Source: Bacteroidales bacterium
GTDB taxonomy: Bacteria; Bacteroidota; Bacteroidia; Bacteroidales; UBA3663
Length of the DNA stretch: 64,000 bases
Assembly (NCBI GenBank): GCA_024694125.1
Contig: JAILKE010000037.1
Span: 1 to 64,000 of the forward strand
Direction of reading: 5' to 3'
The notes below the pieces were generated by a model that was given only the letters and a program-made list of their open reading frames with translations, had not been told where the DNA came from and ran no database searches. Position numbers and translations under genes: made by a program. Of the stretch, positions 35,568-44,781 are shown one piece after another. The first letter of the stretch is position 1. Each line of letters opens with the position of its first letter.

Positions 35568-35599
35568 TTTGGAAATGCGGCCAAATAATATTATCTTTG
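35568..35599 (+). promoter_or_regulatory. Promoter of the HU/SPOR-recJ-recQ run
   Basis: TTTG (35568-35571), 20 bases, TATCTTTG (35592-35599); the GTG start follows at 35634. Confidence 0.8.
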
Positions 35600-35633
35600 C
35601 ACGATTTTAAACCGAGAAAAACTGGCAGAAAAC

Positions 35634-36911
35634 GTGAGACCACTGTCCATCTACATAGAATATTTGCTAATGACCCGACACTATGCATTTGTGCCGGGCT
35701 TAGGTGGTTTTATGTTCCAGGAGATATCGGCGCATCTTGATAAGAATGGCACTTTTACCCCTCCATTCCGTCTCATCAAGTTCAATCGATTCATGGACCA
35801 CGACGATGGAATGTTGGCCAACGTCATAATGCAGTGCGAATCTATTTCGTACGACAAGGTTGTACAATCTATTCGCATTTCGGTCAATGACATATTGAAC
35901 AAGGTACAACATAATGAGAGATATCAGTTGGGCCGTTTGGGATATGTATTCTGTGACGAAGATTGCCATATTTCATTCAGAGGTGCTGGACAAATGGAAA
36001 ATGATCCAGTGCATTTCGGATTGAGTCAGGTCAAGATGCAACGTTGGCAAGATGTTGCTGCAAGCCGCGGAATCAATGTAGAAGCCACCCCTGTAAATGC
36101 CGCAGAACAATCCGCTGAGACAATTAAAACATCGGAGAAAAAAGAAAAGACAACGAAACCGAGATTAAAACATCATGACGGAATAGTAGAACTCCCGACT
36201 CGTTGGTTAAGACGTGCGGCCATAGTTCTATTGGTTGTTTCTTTCATCATAGCCAATATGATTCCTTGGAGCACAACACACAATGGCATGCACTTTGCCA
36301 ATTTGGTTGATACGGGTTCGCTGCTCCGTCACTTGAATATACTTGACCCTGCTCCTCATTCTGACCTCGTTTCTGCTGAAACAATTTCTGCAGATTCTAC
36401 CCATTCTGCTTTGGCTAATGAGGTATCGGCTGATTCAACTACTGTTCAGAGTGCATCTTCTACTATCGCAGAGGCTCCTTCTGTTGTTGCTTCAACCGAC
36501 GAGCAGCCAGCATCAGTAGAGGTTAAAGTATCAAAGAATATAGTCACACCCCCCCAAAAGAGTATATCTTCTATCTCGCACAAGCAATATTATGTCATTG
36601 TGGGCAGTTGCGCAACGGTAGAAGAAGCAAATCAATATGTGCGCCGCTTGCAGAAACGGGGCATTGAGGGGTTGGATATATTAGAGAAAGATGGTCGATA
36701 TAGAATTTACATCGACCACTTTGACCGTAAGCAGGAGGCTGTATCATATCTTGACCAGCTTCGGGCTACAACGTCCTTCAAGGACGCTTGGCTTCTGGCC
36801 GTACGCCCCTCTGCTCATCCTATCTCGTATAATAAAAAAATAAAAGATAATGACCAATTACCAATGGAATTGTCGCACTTTAACAGAACAACAGAAAGAG
36901 ATCAAGGATGA
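35634..36911 (+). CDS. CCDC81-type HU-domain and SPOR-domain membrane protein
   Basis: A 425-residue protein. A GTG start gives MRPLSIYIEYLLMTRHYAFVPGLGGF, which aligns with the usual N-terminus of Bacteroidota HU/SPOR proteins; starting at the later Met would cut the first helix. Two HU-like segments (to about residue 150) are followed by a Lys-rich linker, one membrane helix (RRAAIVLLVVSFIIANMI, near 190-208), a Ser/Ala/Glu-rich stretch, and a C-terminal SPOR domain (QYYVIVGSCATVEEANQYVRRLQ) that should bind denuded septal peptidoglycan. Probably a cell-division protein. Its last 62 bases overlap recJ in another frame. Confidence 0.85.
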   Translation: MRPLSIYIEYLLMTRHYAFVPGLGGFMFQEISAHLDKNGTFTPPFRLIKFNRFMDHDDGMLANVIMQCESISYDKVVQSIRISVNDILNKVQHNERYQLGRLGYVFCDEDCHISFRGAGQMENDPVHFGLSQVKMQRWQDVAASRGINVEATPVNAAEQSAETIKTSEKKEKTTKPRLKHHDGIVELPTRWLRRAAIVLLVVSFIIANMIPWSTTHNGMHFANLVDTGSLLRHLNILDPAPHSDLVSAETISADSTHSALANEVSADSTTVQSASSTIAEAPSVVASTDEQPASVEVKVSKNIVTPPQKSISSISHKQYYVIVGSCATVEEANQYVRRLQKRGIEGLDILEKDGRYRIYIDHFDRKQEAVSYLDQLRATTSFKDAWLLAVRPSAHPISYNKKIKDNDQLPMELSHFNRTTERDQG

Positions 36912-38664
36912 AATCACTTCAGAACTGAACTTGAATCCAATCGTCGCCCAACTGTTGGTACAGCGAGGTGTGACGAGTTCTAAAGAAGTTCACGACTTCT
37001 TCCGTCCACAACTTAATCAGGGTTTGCACGACCCATTTTTGATGAAGGATATGGACAAGGCAGTAGCACGCTTGAATGAGGCTATAGGTAACCGTGAAAA
37101 AATCTTAATCTACGGAGATTATGATGTAGATGGTACTTCGAGCGTTGCTCTTGTCTATAAATTCCTTCGTTCCTTCTATTCTTCACTTGATTATTATATT
37201 CCTGATCGCTACGACGATGGGTACGGCATTTCGGAAAAAGGCGTAGATTTCGCTGCTTCCGAAGATGTCAAACTTATCATTGCCTTAGATTGTGGAATCA
37301 AGGCGCAAGATATGGTAAGCTATGCCAAAACTAAAGGTATAGATTTCATTATTTGTGACCACCACAAGCCAGATGATAAATTGCCTGAAGCTGTAGCAGT
37401 TCTCGATCCCAAGAGGGCTGATGATGAGTATCCTTATCCTCATCTTTCTGCGTGCGGTGTAGGTTTCAAGTTCATGCAGGCTTTTGCCCGGGACAATGGT
37501 ATGAACGAGATGGGGTTGCTCTACCCTCTTCTTGACCTTTGCGCTATCAGCATAGCAACGGACATTGTACCTGTAACTGGCGAGAACAGACTCCTGTCCT
37601 ATTACGGATTACGCAGGCTCAATGATTCTCCGTGTTTTGGACTTAAGGCTATCATTCAGCAATGCGGATTGGCCGACAAGGATTTGACCAACTCTGACAT
37701 TGTCTTCAAGATTGGTCCCCGCATCAATGCGGCAGGTCGTATGATGTGCGGCAAGGAAGCCGTAGATCTCTTAACGGCCAAAGACGAAAAGACTGCCAAG
37801 GTCGTTGCCGAGAAGATTGCCGAATACAATGAAAGCCGCAAAGACCTTGACAAACGTGTCACAGAGGAAGCCTATCAGATGGTGGACAGCATGGATATCA
37901 GTGCCAAGAAATCTATCCTCGTATATAATCCTTCTTGGCATAAAGGTGTAATCGGTATCGTGGCAAGCCGTTTGACCGAACATTATTATCGTCCTGCCGT
38001 TGTCCTTACCACTGCATGTGGTTTTGCGTCTGGTTCGGCACGTAGCATTCAGGGTTTTGATGTATATAGCGCCATCAACAGTTGTCGAGATTTGGTCGAA
38101 AACTTTGGAGGACATACCTATGCTGCCGGTTTGACTTTGCCAGAACAGAACATTCCGGAATTGACCAAGCGTTTTGAGCAATGGGTCGAAGAACATATCA
38201 CTCCAGTTCAACAGCAGAAGCATTTGGACATAGATATGGAGGTGAAGTTCAAAGAGGTATCTCCTCGCCTGTACAGGAACTTGAAATCGCTTGCTCCTTA
38301 TGGTCCTGGCAACAGCAAACCTCTCTTTGTGGCTCGTCACATCAAGGATCAAGGGAATACTCGTCTTGTTGGACGCAATAACGAGCATATCCGATTGGAA
38401 ATGATTGACCCAGAAACCAAGTTCCAGCACAATGGCATTGCTTTTAACCTGTCAGAAAAGTTTGATATAGTAAAAAGCGGCAAGCCATTCGACATTGTTT
38501 TTACCATTGAAGAAAATACTTACAATAGTAACAACATCCAACTTTTGGTCAAGGACATCAAAGAGAGTGAAACCAACTCTATAGCATCTGTATTGGCACA
38601 ATTGATCCGGTCTAAGGATGATGCCGTTACGATAGATGCAGGACTCGGTGATTTACATGAATAA
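36850..38664 (+). CDS. recJ: Single-stranded-DNA exonuclease RecJ
   Basis: A 604-residue enzyme that degrades single-stranded DNA 5' to 3' in recombination and mismatch repair. DHH-family motifs: YGDYDVDGTSSVALVY (near residue 90), IALDCGI, and the diagnostic ICDHHKPDDKLPEA (about 171). The DHHA1 part follows (GFASGSARSIQGFDVY; GGHTYAAGLTL). The start MTNYQWNCRTLTEQQ matches the RecJ N-terminus although it overlaps the SPOR gene by 62 bases. It also overlaps recQ by eight bases. Confidence 0.93.
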   Translation: MTNYQWNCRTLTEQQKEIKDEITSELNLNPIVAQLLVQRGVTSSKEVHDFFRPQLNQGLHDPFLMKDMDKAVARLNEAIGNREKILIYGDYDVDGTSSVALVYKFLRSFYSSLDYYIPDRYDDGYGISEKGVDFAASEDVKLIIALDCGIKAQDMVSYAKTKGIDFIICDHHKPDDKLPEAVAVLDPKRADDEYPYPHLSACGVGFKFMQAFARDNGMNEMGLLYPLLDLCAISIATDIVPVTGENRLLSYYGLRRLNDSPCFGLKAIIQQCGLADKDLTNSDIVFKIGPRINAAGRMMCGKEAVDLLTAKDEKTAKVVAEKIAEYNESRKDLDKRVTEEAYQMVDSMDISAKKSILVYNPSWHKGVIGIVASRLTEHYYRPAVVLTTACGFASGSARSIQGFDVYSAINSCRDLVENFGGHTYAAGLTLPEQNIPELTKRFEQWVEEHITPVQQQKHLDIDMEVKFKEVSPRLYRNLKSLAPYGPGNSKPLFVARHIKDQGNTRLVGRNNEHIRLEMIDPETKFQHNGIAFNLSEKFDIVKSGKPFDIVFTIEENTYNSNNIQLLVKDIKESETNSIASVLAQLIRSKDDAVTIDAGLGDLHE

Positions 38665-40414
38665 CAACGCATTAGAAATATTACAAAAATATTGGGGCTA
38701 CAATTCCTTCCGTCCTTTGCAGGAGGATATTGTAGCCTCAGTGCTTTCTGGCAATGATACGTTAGGAATGTTGCCCACGGGTGGCGGAAAGAGTATTACC
38801 TTTCAGGTGCCAGGCATTGCGTTAGGTGGCCTTACATTGGTTGTAACCCCTCTCATTTCGCTGATGAAAGACCAGGCAGATCACCTTGCAGAAAGAGGCA
38901 TCAAGGCAGCTTGCATCAATATGGGCATGACTCGCGAAGAGGTGCAGAAGACCTATGACAAGGTCATTGCCCAACATTACCAGTTCCTATATGTCTCACC
39001 AGAACGTCTGCACACTCAGATGTTCAAGAACAAGGTCCCGTACCTTGATGTACGTCTTCTGGTCGTTGATGAGGCTCATTGCATTTCACAATGGGGATAT
39101 GATTTCCGCCCCTCCTATCTCCGTATTGCCGAGTTTAGAAGTTTCCTGCAACAGGAATGTCCCGACAAGCCTTTAGTACCTTGCATTGCCTTGACGGCTA
39201 CTGCCACACCGGAAGTAGTTGAGGATATTTGCAAACAACTGAAATTTCGTAAAGGCTATCAAATATTCAAGGCCTCATTTGTTCGTCCCAATCTCACTTA
39301 TACAGTGATTAGAACAGATGACATCTTGATGCAAATGGTCAATTTACTGACAGACAGGGGTTCCTCCATTGTATATTTACGTTCTCGCAATCGTACAGAG
39401 AGATTGGCCGAAGCGCTTACCGTAAATGGCATATCTGCGACATTTTACCATGCAGGGCTCAAACCAGAATTGAAACAAGAAAGACAGGAGGCCTGGATGC
39501 GAGGAGAGATCAATACAATGGTGGCTACTAATGCTTTTGGCATGGGTATCGACAAACCTGATGTAAGAGTAGTAATACATACCGATTTGCCATCTTCTCC
39601 TGAAGAGTATTTTCAAGAGGCAGGACGTGCAGGACGTGATGGAAAACCTGCAACGGCATATCTGATAGTCAATGGAGAAGCTCGAGCCAATCTCATCAAT
39701 CAAATCAATGATGCATATCCCGAAAGGCGACAGATCAGAATGGTATATGAAAGATTGGCGTACTTTTTCAAAATCGAACCTGGATTGGGATTTAACAGTA
39801 CTTTCGAGTTTGATATATATAAATTCTGCGGAGCATACCATTTACAGGCTACTATGGTTTATAATGCCTTGCAAATGTTGACCATGGCTGGATATATTCG
39901 TTTCAATGAAGACCCAGAATGTTATTCGCGCATTATGTTTGTTTGTTCGAAGGAGACTTTGTATCATATAGATCGATTTGACGATGATTGTCAGCACATC
40001 ATATCGGCTCTATTACGGTGTTATCCTGGATTATTTGCAGATTTTCAGAAGTTCAGTGAAGACCGTATTGCAAAGTTCGTTCATATGGAGAGGTCCGACC
40101 TATACCAGAAATTATTGCTCTTGAGCCGCAATCATATTGTACACTATATTCCTGCACGACAGATGGCCTCTATTTATTATTGTCGTCCACGCTTGGATAT
40201 TGACGAAGTAACAATACCCCATCAGTTGTACGAAGATCGCAAGAAACGAGATGAGCACCGTGCACAAGCGATGATAGATTATGCTTACAATGATGATGAA
40301 TGTAGGTTGAACAAATTACTTCGATACTTCGGAGAAACGCCACATGATACTTGCCACAAGTGCGATGTTTGTACAGGTACAACCTATCAGCCTTGGGCTT
40401 TCGGCAACGAATAG
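38657..40414 (+). CDS. recQ: RecQ-family ATP-dependent DNA helicase (short form)
   Basis: About 585 residues from MNNNALEILQKYWGYNSFRP; a GTG/TTG-type extension upstream is not needed. Helicase motifs: MLPTGGGKSITFQVP (Walker A), LLVVDEAHCISQWGYDF (DEAH) and TNAFGMGIDKPDVRVVIH with QEAGRAGRDGKP (motifs V-VI). The C-terminal part keeps a short zinc-like CHKCDVC, and there is no HRDC domain, so it is the shorter RecQ type common in Bacteroidota (E. coli RecQ is about 610 residues). It acts with recJ, whose stop it overlaps. Confidence 0.9.
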   Translation: MNNNALEILQKYWGYNSFRPLQEDIVASVLSGNDTLGMLPTGGGKSITFQVPGIALGGLTLVVTPLISLMKDQADHLAERGIKAACINMGMTREEVQKTYDKVIAQHYQFLYVSPERLHTQMFKNKVPYLDVRLLVVDEAHCISQWGYDFRPSYLRIAEFRSFLQQECPDKPLVPCIALTATATPEVVEDICKQLKFRKGYQIFKASFVRPNLTYTVIRTDDILMQMVNLLTDRGSSIVYLRSRNRTERLAEALTVNGISATFYHAGLKPELKQERQEAWMRGEINTMVATNAFGMGIDKPDVRVVIHTDLPSSPEEYFQEAGRAGRDGKPATAYLIVNGEARANLINQINDAYPERRQIRMVYERLAYFFKIEPGLGFNSTFEFDIYKFCGAYHLQATMVYNALQMLTMAGYIRFNEDPECYSRIMFVCSKETLYHIDRFDDDCQHIISALLRCYPGLFADFQKFSEDRIAKFVHMERSDLYQKLLLLSRNHIVHYIPARQMASIYYCRPRLDIDEVTIPHQLYEDRKKRDEHRAQAMIDYAYNDDECRLNKLLRYFGETPHDTCHKCDVCTGTTYQPWAFGNE

Positions 40415-40465
40415 AATAAAGACAGCAAGTTGACAATAATGCGTCATCCTGCTGTCTTTATTTTT
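40415..40465. terminator. Bidirectional terminator between recQ and the DUF5020 gene
   Basis: AATAAAGACAGCA (40415-40427) pairs with TGCTGTCTTTATT (40450-40462), 13 bases, followed by TTT on the plus strand and A/T-rich sequence on the other. Confidence 0.85.
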
Positions 40466-40502
40466 AGAAAGGATTATCTTTCAATAACTCAATAGAGGCC
40501 AA

Positions 40503-41225
40503 TCAGAAGTGCCACTTCAAGGCCAATGTCGGATTGATGAAGAATGATTGATCATCGGTCGTATTGTATATGAAATTATTTGAAATTTCACACTCAGTAC
40601 CTATGCTCAAGTTCAATCCTTCTTTGTGGGTATTAAGATTATACCAGAGTTGTGGCTCAGTCAGGAAGGTCATCTGTCCGTGGTGGTTAGCCTTTTCTGT
40701 GCGCCAAAAATCAATGAATCCGCTAAATGTCAAAGCATTGTCGCAAAAGTTAGTACTCCATACTCCAGTTAATTGAAGTGAATGATAAGCGCTGGTATAA
40801 CTATAGCTCTTGAATATCCGCTTGTACATAAGCTGCACGCTGTACGTTGTCGAGAAATCGCTGTTGTGCCCATTCCAGGCACCACCTATCAATGCAGATT
40901 GTTGGAAGCTTCCACCTCTACTGCTCAATCCACCGTCATACTCAATGTGTGCTGCAAAACCATTTTTGCCGATATTGAACTCTCTACTAACCTCAGTATA
41001 GGCAGATTCGGTGAATTTCCGACTGAAGTCAACATCCACGAAATAATACCAGCTACCCCACTTATCGGCAGAGAAATTCTCGTAGGTTAATGTTACTTTA
41101 GGGCGAGTGGATTGATTGTCACTGTACAAATTACGTCCAAAATCATAATGTAATTGGAGATCCTGGGCAAAGGTTGCCGTACAGATTGTGGACATAGCCA
41201 CCAACAAAAGATTTTTTTTCTTCAT
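40503..41225 (-). CDS. DUF5020-family outer-membrane protein
   Basis: About 240 residues from MKKKNLLLVAMSTICTATFA, a signal peptide cut before QDLQLHYDFG. The body shows alternating aromatic beta-strands (WGSWYYFVDVDFSRKF, GFIDFWRTEKANHHGQ) and ends in WHF, a barrel-type C-terminus. It matches the DUF5020 family, which is related to Tsx-like nucleoside channels; the substrate is unknown. It lies 112 bases downstream of the LytS-type kinase gene. Confidence 0.8.
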   Translation of the reverse strand: MKKKNLLLVAMSTICTATFAQDLQLHYDFGRNLYSDNQSTRPKVTLTYENFSADKWGSWYYFVDVDFSRKFTESAYTEVSREFNIGKNGFAAHIEYDGGLSSRGGSFQQSALIGGAWNGHNSDFSTTYSVQLMYKRIFKSYSYTSAYHSLQLTGVWSTNFCDNALTFSGFIDFWRTEKANHHGQMTFLTEPQLWYNLNTHKEGLNLSIGTECEISNNFIYNTTDDQSFFINPTLALKWHF

Positions 41226-41337
41226 AGGTTTCAGTAAATTTAATAATTTGTTTATATACAAGACCTGGAAAACCATAGCAGGCCTATTCTTTTATAATAA
41301 GCAATTTTATATTAGACGAAACATTCAATGGGAATAA

Positions 41338-42237
41338 TTATAATCTAACATAAAGATGCGTTTTGTATCGATCATCAACTATGCCGTATTCAAAATCACA
41401 TCGAGAACCATAGAGCAGGTCAAGACGTCTCTTCAATATGATCATGCCGATGCCTTTGCGCTTGGGCTTATTTGTATCTCGTGAATCACCATTGTCCTCA
41501 GACAGATTGTTATCACTTTCGAAGTGGAGATTACCCTCTTTCACGATGATTTTAAGATGTATTGCTCCCTCCTCATTGATATTGCCACAGTGCTTGAAGC
41601 AATTTTCAATTAGAGGTAGCAACAGCAAGGGGGCAATCATCTTCTTCGGATTATCAATACTTGTTTCAAAGGTAAGCGAGTTCGGAGTTGTCATTCTCAA
41701 TCTCTGCAATTCAATCAGCAATTGCAGATTACTTATCTCCTCGCCCACTTGAACCATATCTTGCTTAGCGCTATAGGTAATATAGCGCATCAGTCCGCTC
41801 AGATTGTTTACTGCTGAAGAGGCTTTCTCTTGATCCAACCAAATCAGCGCATCAATATTGTTAAGAGTATTGTACAGGAAATGCGGATTGAGTTGACTGC
41901 GCAACATCATATTCTCACTTTGACTCTGCAGCAATCGTATCTCTGCCAGATTTTCACCTTGAACAATACCGATCAACGCCAATCCAGCTAAAAGGAATAC
42001 CAGAGTTATTGCAAATATTCCCATTGATTCCCAATAGAGCAAAGTAAACACGGCCAATGCCACTACCCAGCACTTCAGATACAGGTAGAATAATCGTTTG
42101 CCATTATATATTTGTTGCACAGCATACCCTTCATCGTGCCAAGTCTTGTAGCGAACCCATAGGTTCACCGCCCAGACAATGGCCAAGAACATCCCCAATA
42201 GAATAATGAGGTATATAAACGACGAAGGAAGTAACAT
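41338..42237 (-). CDS. LytS/YehU-type sensor histidine kinase
   Basis: A 299-residue membrane kinase. Two or more N-terminal helices are visible (SFIYLIILLGMFLAIVWAV; VVALAVFTLLYW...). The kinase block has the family signature QLNPHFLYNTLNNIDALIW with the phospho-accepting His, then an ATPase domain (PLLLLPLIENCFKHCG and KGIGMIILKRRLDLLYG). Such kinases work with a LytTR response regulator, usually encoded next to them; none is present on either side here. It lies between the GH95 and DUF5020 genes. Confidence 0.88.
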   Translation of the reverse strand: MLLPSSFIYLIILLGMFLAIVWAVNLWVRYKTWHDEGYAVQQIYNGKRLFYLYLKCWVVALAVFTLLYWESMGIFAITLVFLLAGLALIGIVQGENLAEIRLLQSQSENMMLRSQLNPHFLYNTLNNIDALIWLDQEKASSAVNNLSGLMRYITYSAKQDMVQVGEEISNLQLLIELQRLRMTTPNSLTFETSIDNPKKMIAPLLLLPLIENCFKHCGNINEEGAIHLKIIVKEGNLHFESDNNLSEDNGDSRDTNKPKRKGIGMIILKRRLDLLYGSRCDFEYGIVDDRYKTHLYVRL

Positions 42238-42310
42238 ACAAATATTGAAATTTACAACAGATAGTTCAAGGAATCAGTTGAGAAACAATCCATTCACCCA
42301 GGCAGGGATA

Positions 42311-44773
42311 CTATTTATTGACAATAATCTTGCTTTGCCCAGGACGAAGAGAGACCTTCCATTTCTTATCACCACAACATAGTTGCAGTTTGCCGACATC
42401 CGTTCGACGAGATGTCACTTGAAGATATACAACTCTTCCCTCCTTCCAAGCAAAGTCCAACTTGAACCCGCCACGGAGACACAGACCTTTGGCAGAGCCA
42501 TTCTTGCTCCAAGATTCAGGGATAGCAGGAAGCAAGATTGCTTTAGACGTTTGGCCAACCTCATAGGTAGATTGCACCAACATCTCTATTATGCCTGATG
42601 TTCCACCGAAATTCCCATCTATCTGGAAAGGAGAGTGTGCGTCCAGCAGATTAGGATATGTGCCACCGCCATTCCCATTAGGAGAAATGTACGTAAGTAA
42701 TTGTCGCAAAGTACGATATGCCATATCCGCATCACGCAATCTCGCCTGTAGATTTATGCGCCAACCAGTACTCCACCCCGTTGATTTAGGGCCTTTTATC
42801 TGCAGAGATTTAGCGCAGGCTTTCGCCAGTTCAGGAGTTTTTTCTATTGATATATGGTGGCCAGGATACAAACCGAACAAATGACTCTGATGTCTATGTT
42901 GTGGGTCTTCTCCTTCCCAATCGTGAAAGAATTCCTGCAGATTTCCTCTATTCCCGATACGGTAAGGCAAAAGTTTTTCCAATACATCTGTCAATGTATC
43001 GCAGTAAGCCTTGTCAATACCCAGCACTTCAGCAGCGGCACGAGTATCGAGCAGACATTCCCTTATCATTGCGAGGTCCGCAAACCCGCCATAGAATGTC
43101 GCCCCTTTCACTTTCGATTCGGGTATAAAATATCTATTCTCAGGGGATGTGCAAGGGGCCGTCAGCAAGTATGGCTTGACCTTACCGTCATTACCCTTTA
43201 TTTCTTTAGAAATCAACCAATCTATACAAAAATCGGCAGATCCCTTGAGGGTATTATATGCCTGCTGCAAGAATGCCTTGTCCTGAGTAAATTGATAGTG
43301 TTCCCATAGATGCGTAGAGACCCATGCTCCACCCATATTCCAACTGGCCCAACACGGGTCTCCTTCCCGACGTCCCACAGGATTAGTCAGTCCCCATATA
43401 TCGGAGTTGTGACCTAAGCACCAGCCTCTCTGAACATTATAATAGTTTCGGGCCGTAATAGCTCCAGACTTAGGTAACTGCTGAACGAAATCGAGCATCG
43501 GCTGATGCATTTCACTGAGATTTGCCGTTTCTGCCAACCAATAATTCTCTTCAAGGTTGATGTTTGTGGTATAATTACAGCTCCATGGCGGTAACAGGTG
43601 CTCGTTCCAAAGTCCTTGCAGATTAGCAGGCACACCTTGGGTACGAGAACAAGAAATCAGCAGATACCTTCCGTACTGGCAATAGAGTTCTTCCAGATCA
43701 GGATTATATTGCTTCAATTCCGTGTATTGTTTCAACTGCACATCAGTTGGCAATTTTGCTATGTCAGCATCAGTCGTTCCCCAATCGATAGAAACTCGGT
43801 TGAAATACTGTCCAAAATCAGTTATATGATTGTTATATAGGGTGCTATAATCTTTTTTAGAAGCCTTTTCTATGCGACTTTTGGCCAATGAAACATAATC
43901 ACGACCTTCAGTTACAGGATCCTTGTAAGCTCCATTGAAACTTGTGACATTAGCTACCAATATAATAGCTTCCGAGCAATCTGAAAGCATCAAAGCCTCA
44001 TTGTACAGCGGGTGGACGGTTCCTCCTCCCATTGGAATGACCCTGATAATCGTGCAGAAGTGAATACCTCGTTTAGAATCAGTCAAGTAATCAGACCCGG
44101 CATAATTTGGCGAAGATGTATAAGCAGTATAACCGCTGATTGTCATATCAGCCATTTTCCCTTCAGCCCTCCGACATTGTTTACTGATTGGTAACAGAGA
44201 GGAGAAGCCTATACGCATATTGATTTTCGATTGATTTTCAGCGCTCAATCGAATGACCATTACACTATCAGGAGCAGAGACGAAATAAGAACGTTGTCTA
44301 TCACCATACGAAATGGAAGCTGTAGCAGTAGGCAGGTCAAGAACCCTTTTGTAATCTCCCGCAGTTTCTATATCAGTTTCCGACAATAGGAGATTGCCCA
44401 GAGGCTGATAATTCTGCGTGTATTGTCCTTGCAATTTCTTATTTACCTTGTCGGCAGCGACATAATCCTCCTGGTCCAGCAATCTGCGGATTTCGGCCAG
44501 GTGTTTCCATGCATCAGGAGAATAAACATCATTAGCACTGGGTTCTCCCGTCCATAGAGTCAAGTCATTGAGCGAAATCTTTTCCTCTTGAATACCTCCA
44601 TAGACCGTAGCTCCGAATGTGCCATTGCCGAGCACGAGAGCCTCTTCAAAAAACTCAGCCGGCTTGTCATAGTACAAATGCAAAGCCCCCGACTCCTGTC
44701 CACAGACAAGGGGCGGAAGCATAGATATTGCAAATGAGCAAAGTACCGTGTGAAAAGTATTGCTACCAATCAT
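42311..44773 (-). CDS. GH95-family alpha-L-fucosidase (or alpha-L-galactosidase)
   Basis: An 820-residue enzyme with a signal peptide (MIGSNTFHTVLCSFAISMLPPLVCG). The N-terminal GH95 domain begins LHLYYDKPAEFFEEALVLGNGTFGA and contains EEKISLNDLTLWTGEP, the usual family hallmark. The (alpha/alpha)6 barrel follows, with active-site elements NYTTNINLEENYW and, late, QIDGNFGGTSGIIEML. GH95 removes alpha-1,2-linked L-fucose or L-galactose from plant xyloglucan, pectin side chains or host glycans. The gene starts eight bases after the GH35 stop, so the two are co-transcribed. Confidence 0.9.
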   Translation of the reverse strand: MIGSNTFHTVLCSFAISMLPPLVCGQESGALHLYYDKPAEFFEEALVLGNGTFGATVYGGIQEEKISLNDLTLWTGEPSANDVYSPDAWKHLAEIRRLLDQEDYVAADKVNKKLQGQYTQNYQPLGNLLLSETDIETAGDYKRVLDLPTATASISYGDRQRSYFVSAPDSVMVIRLSAENQSKINMRIGFSSLLPISKQCRRAEGKMADMTISGYTAYTSSPNYAGSDYLTDSKRGIHFCTIIRVIPMGGGTVHPLYNEALMLSDCSEAIILVANVTSFNGAYKDPVTEGRDYVSLAKSRIEKASKKDYSTLYNNHITDFGQYFNRVSIDWGTTDADIAKLPTDVQLKQYTELKQYNPDLEELYCQYGRYLLISCSRTQGVPANLQGLWNEHLLPPWSCNYTTNINLEENYWLAETANLSEMHQPMLDFVQQLPKSGAITARNYYNVQRGWCLGHNSDIWGLTNPVGRREGDPCWASWNMGGAWVSTHLWEHYQFTQDKAFLQQAYNTLKGSADFCIDWLISKEIKGNDGKVKPYLLTAPCTSPENRYFIPESKVKGATFYGGFADLAMIRECLLDTRAAAEVLGIDKAYCDTLTDVLEKLLPYRIGNRGNLQEFFHDWEGEDPQHRHQSHLFGLYPGHHISIEKTPELAKACAKSLQIKGPKSTGWSTGWRINLQARLRDADMAYRTLRQLLTYISPNGNGGGTYPNLLDAHSPFQIDGNFGGTSGIIEMLVQSTYEVGQTSKAILLPAIPESWSKNGSAKGLCLRGGFKLDFAWKEGRVVYLQVTSRRTDVGKLQLCCGDKKWKVSLRPGQSKIIVNK

Positions 44774-44781
44774 AAGTTTAT

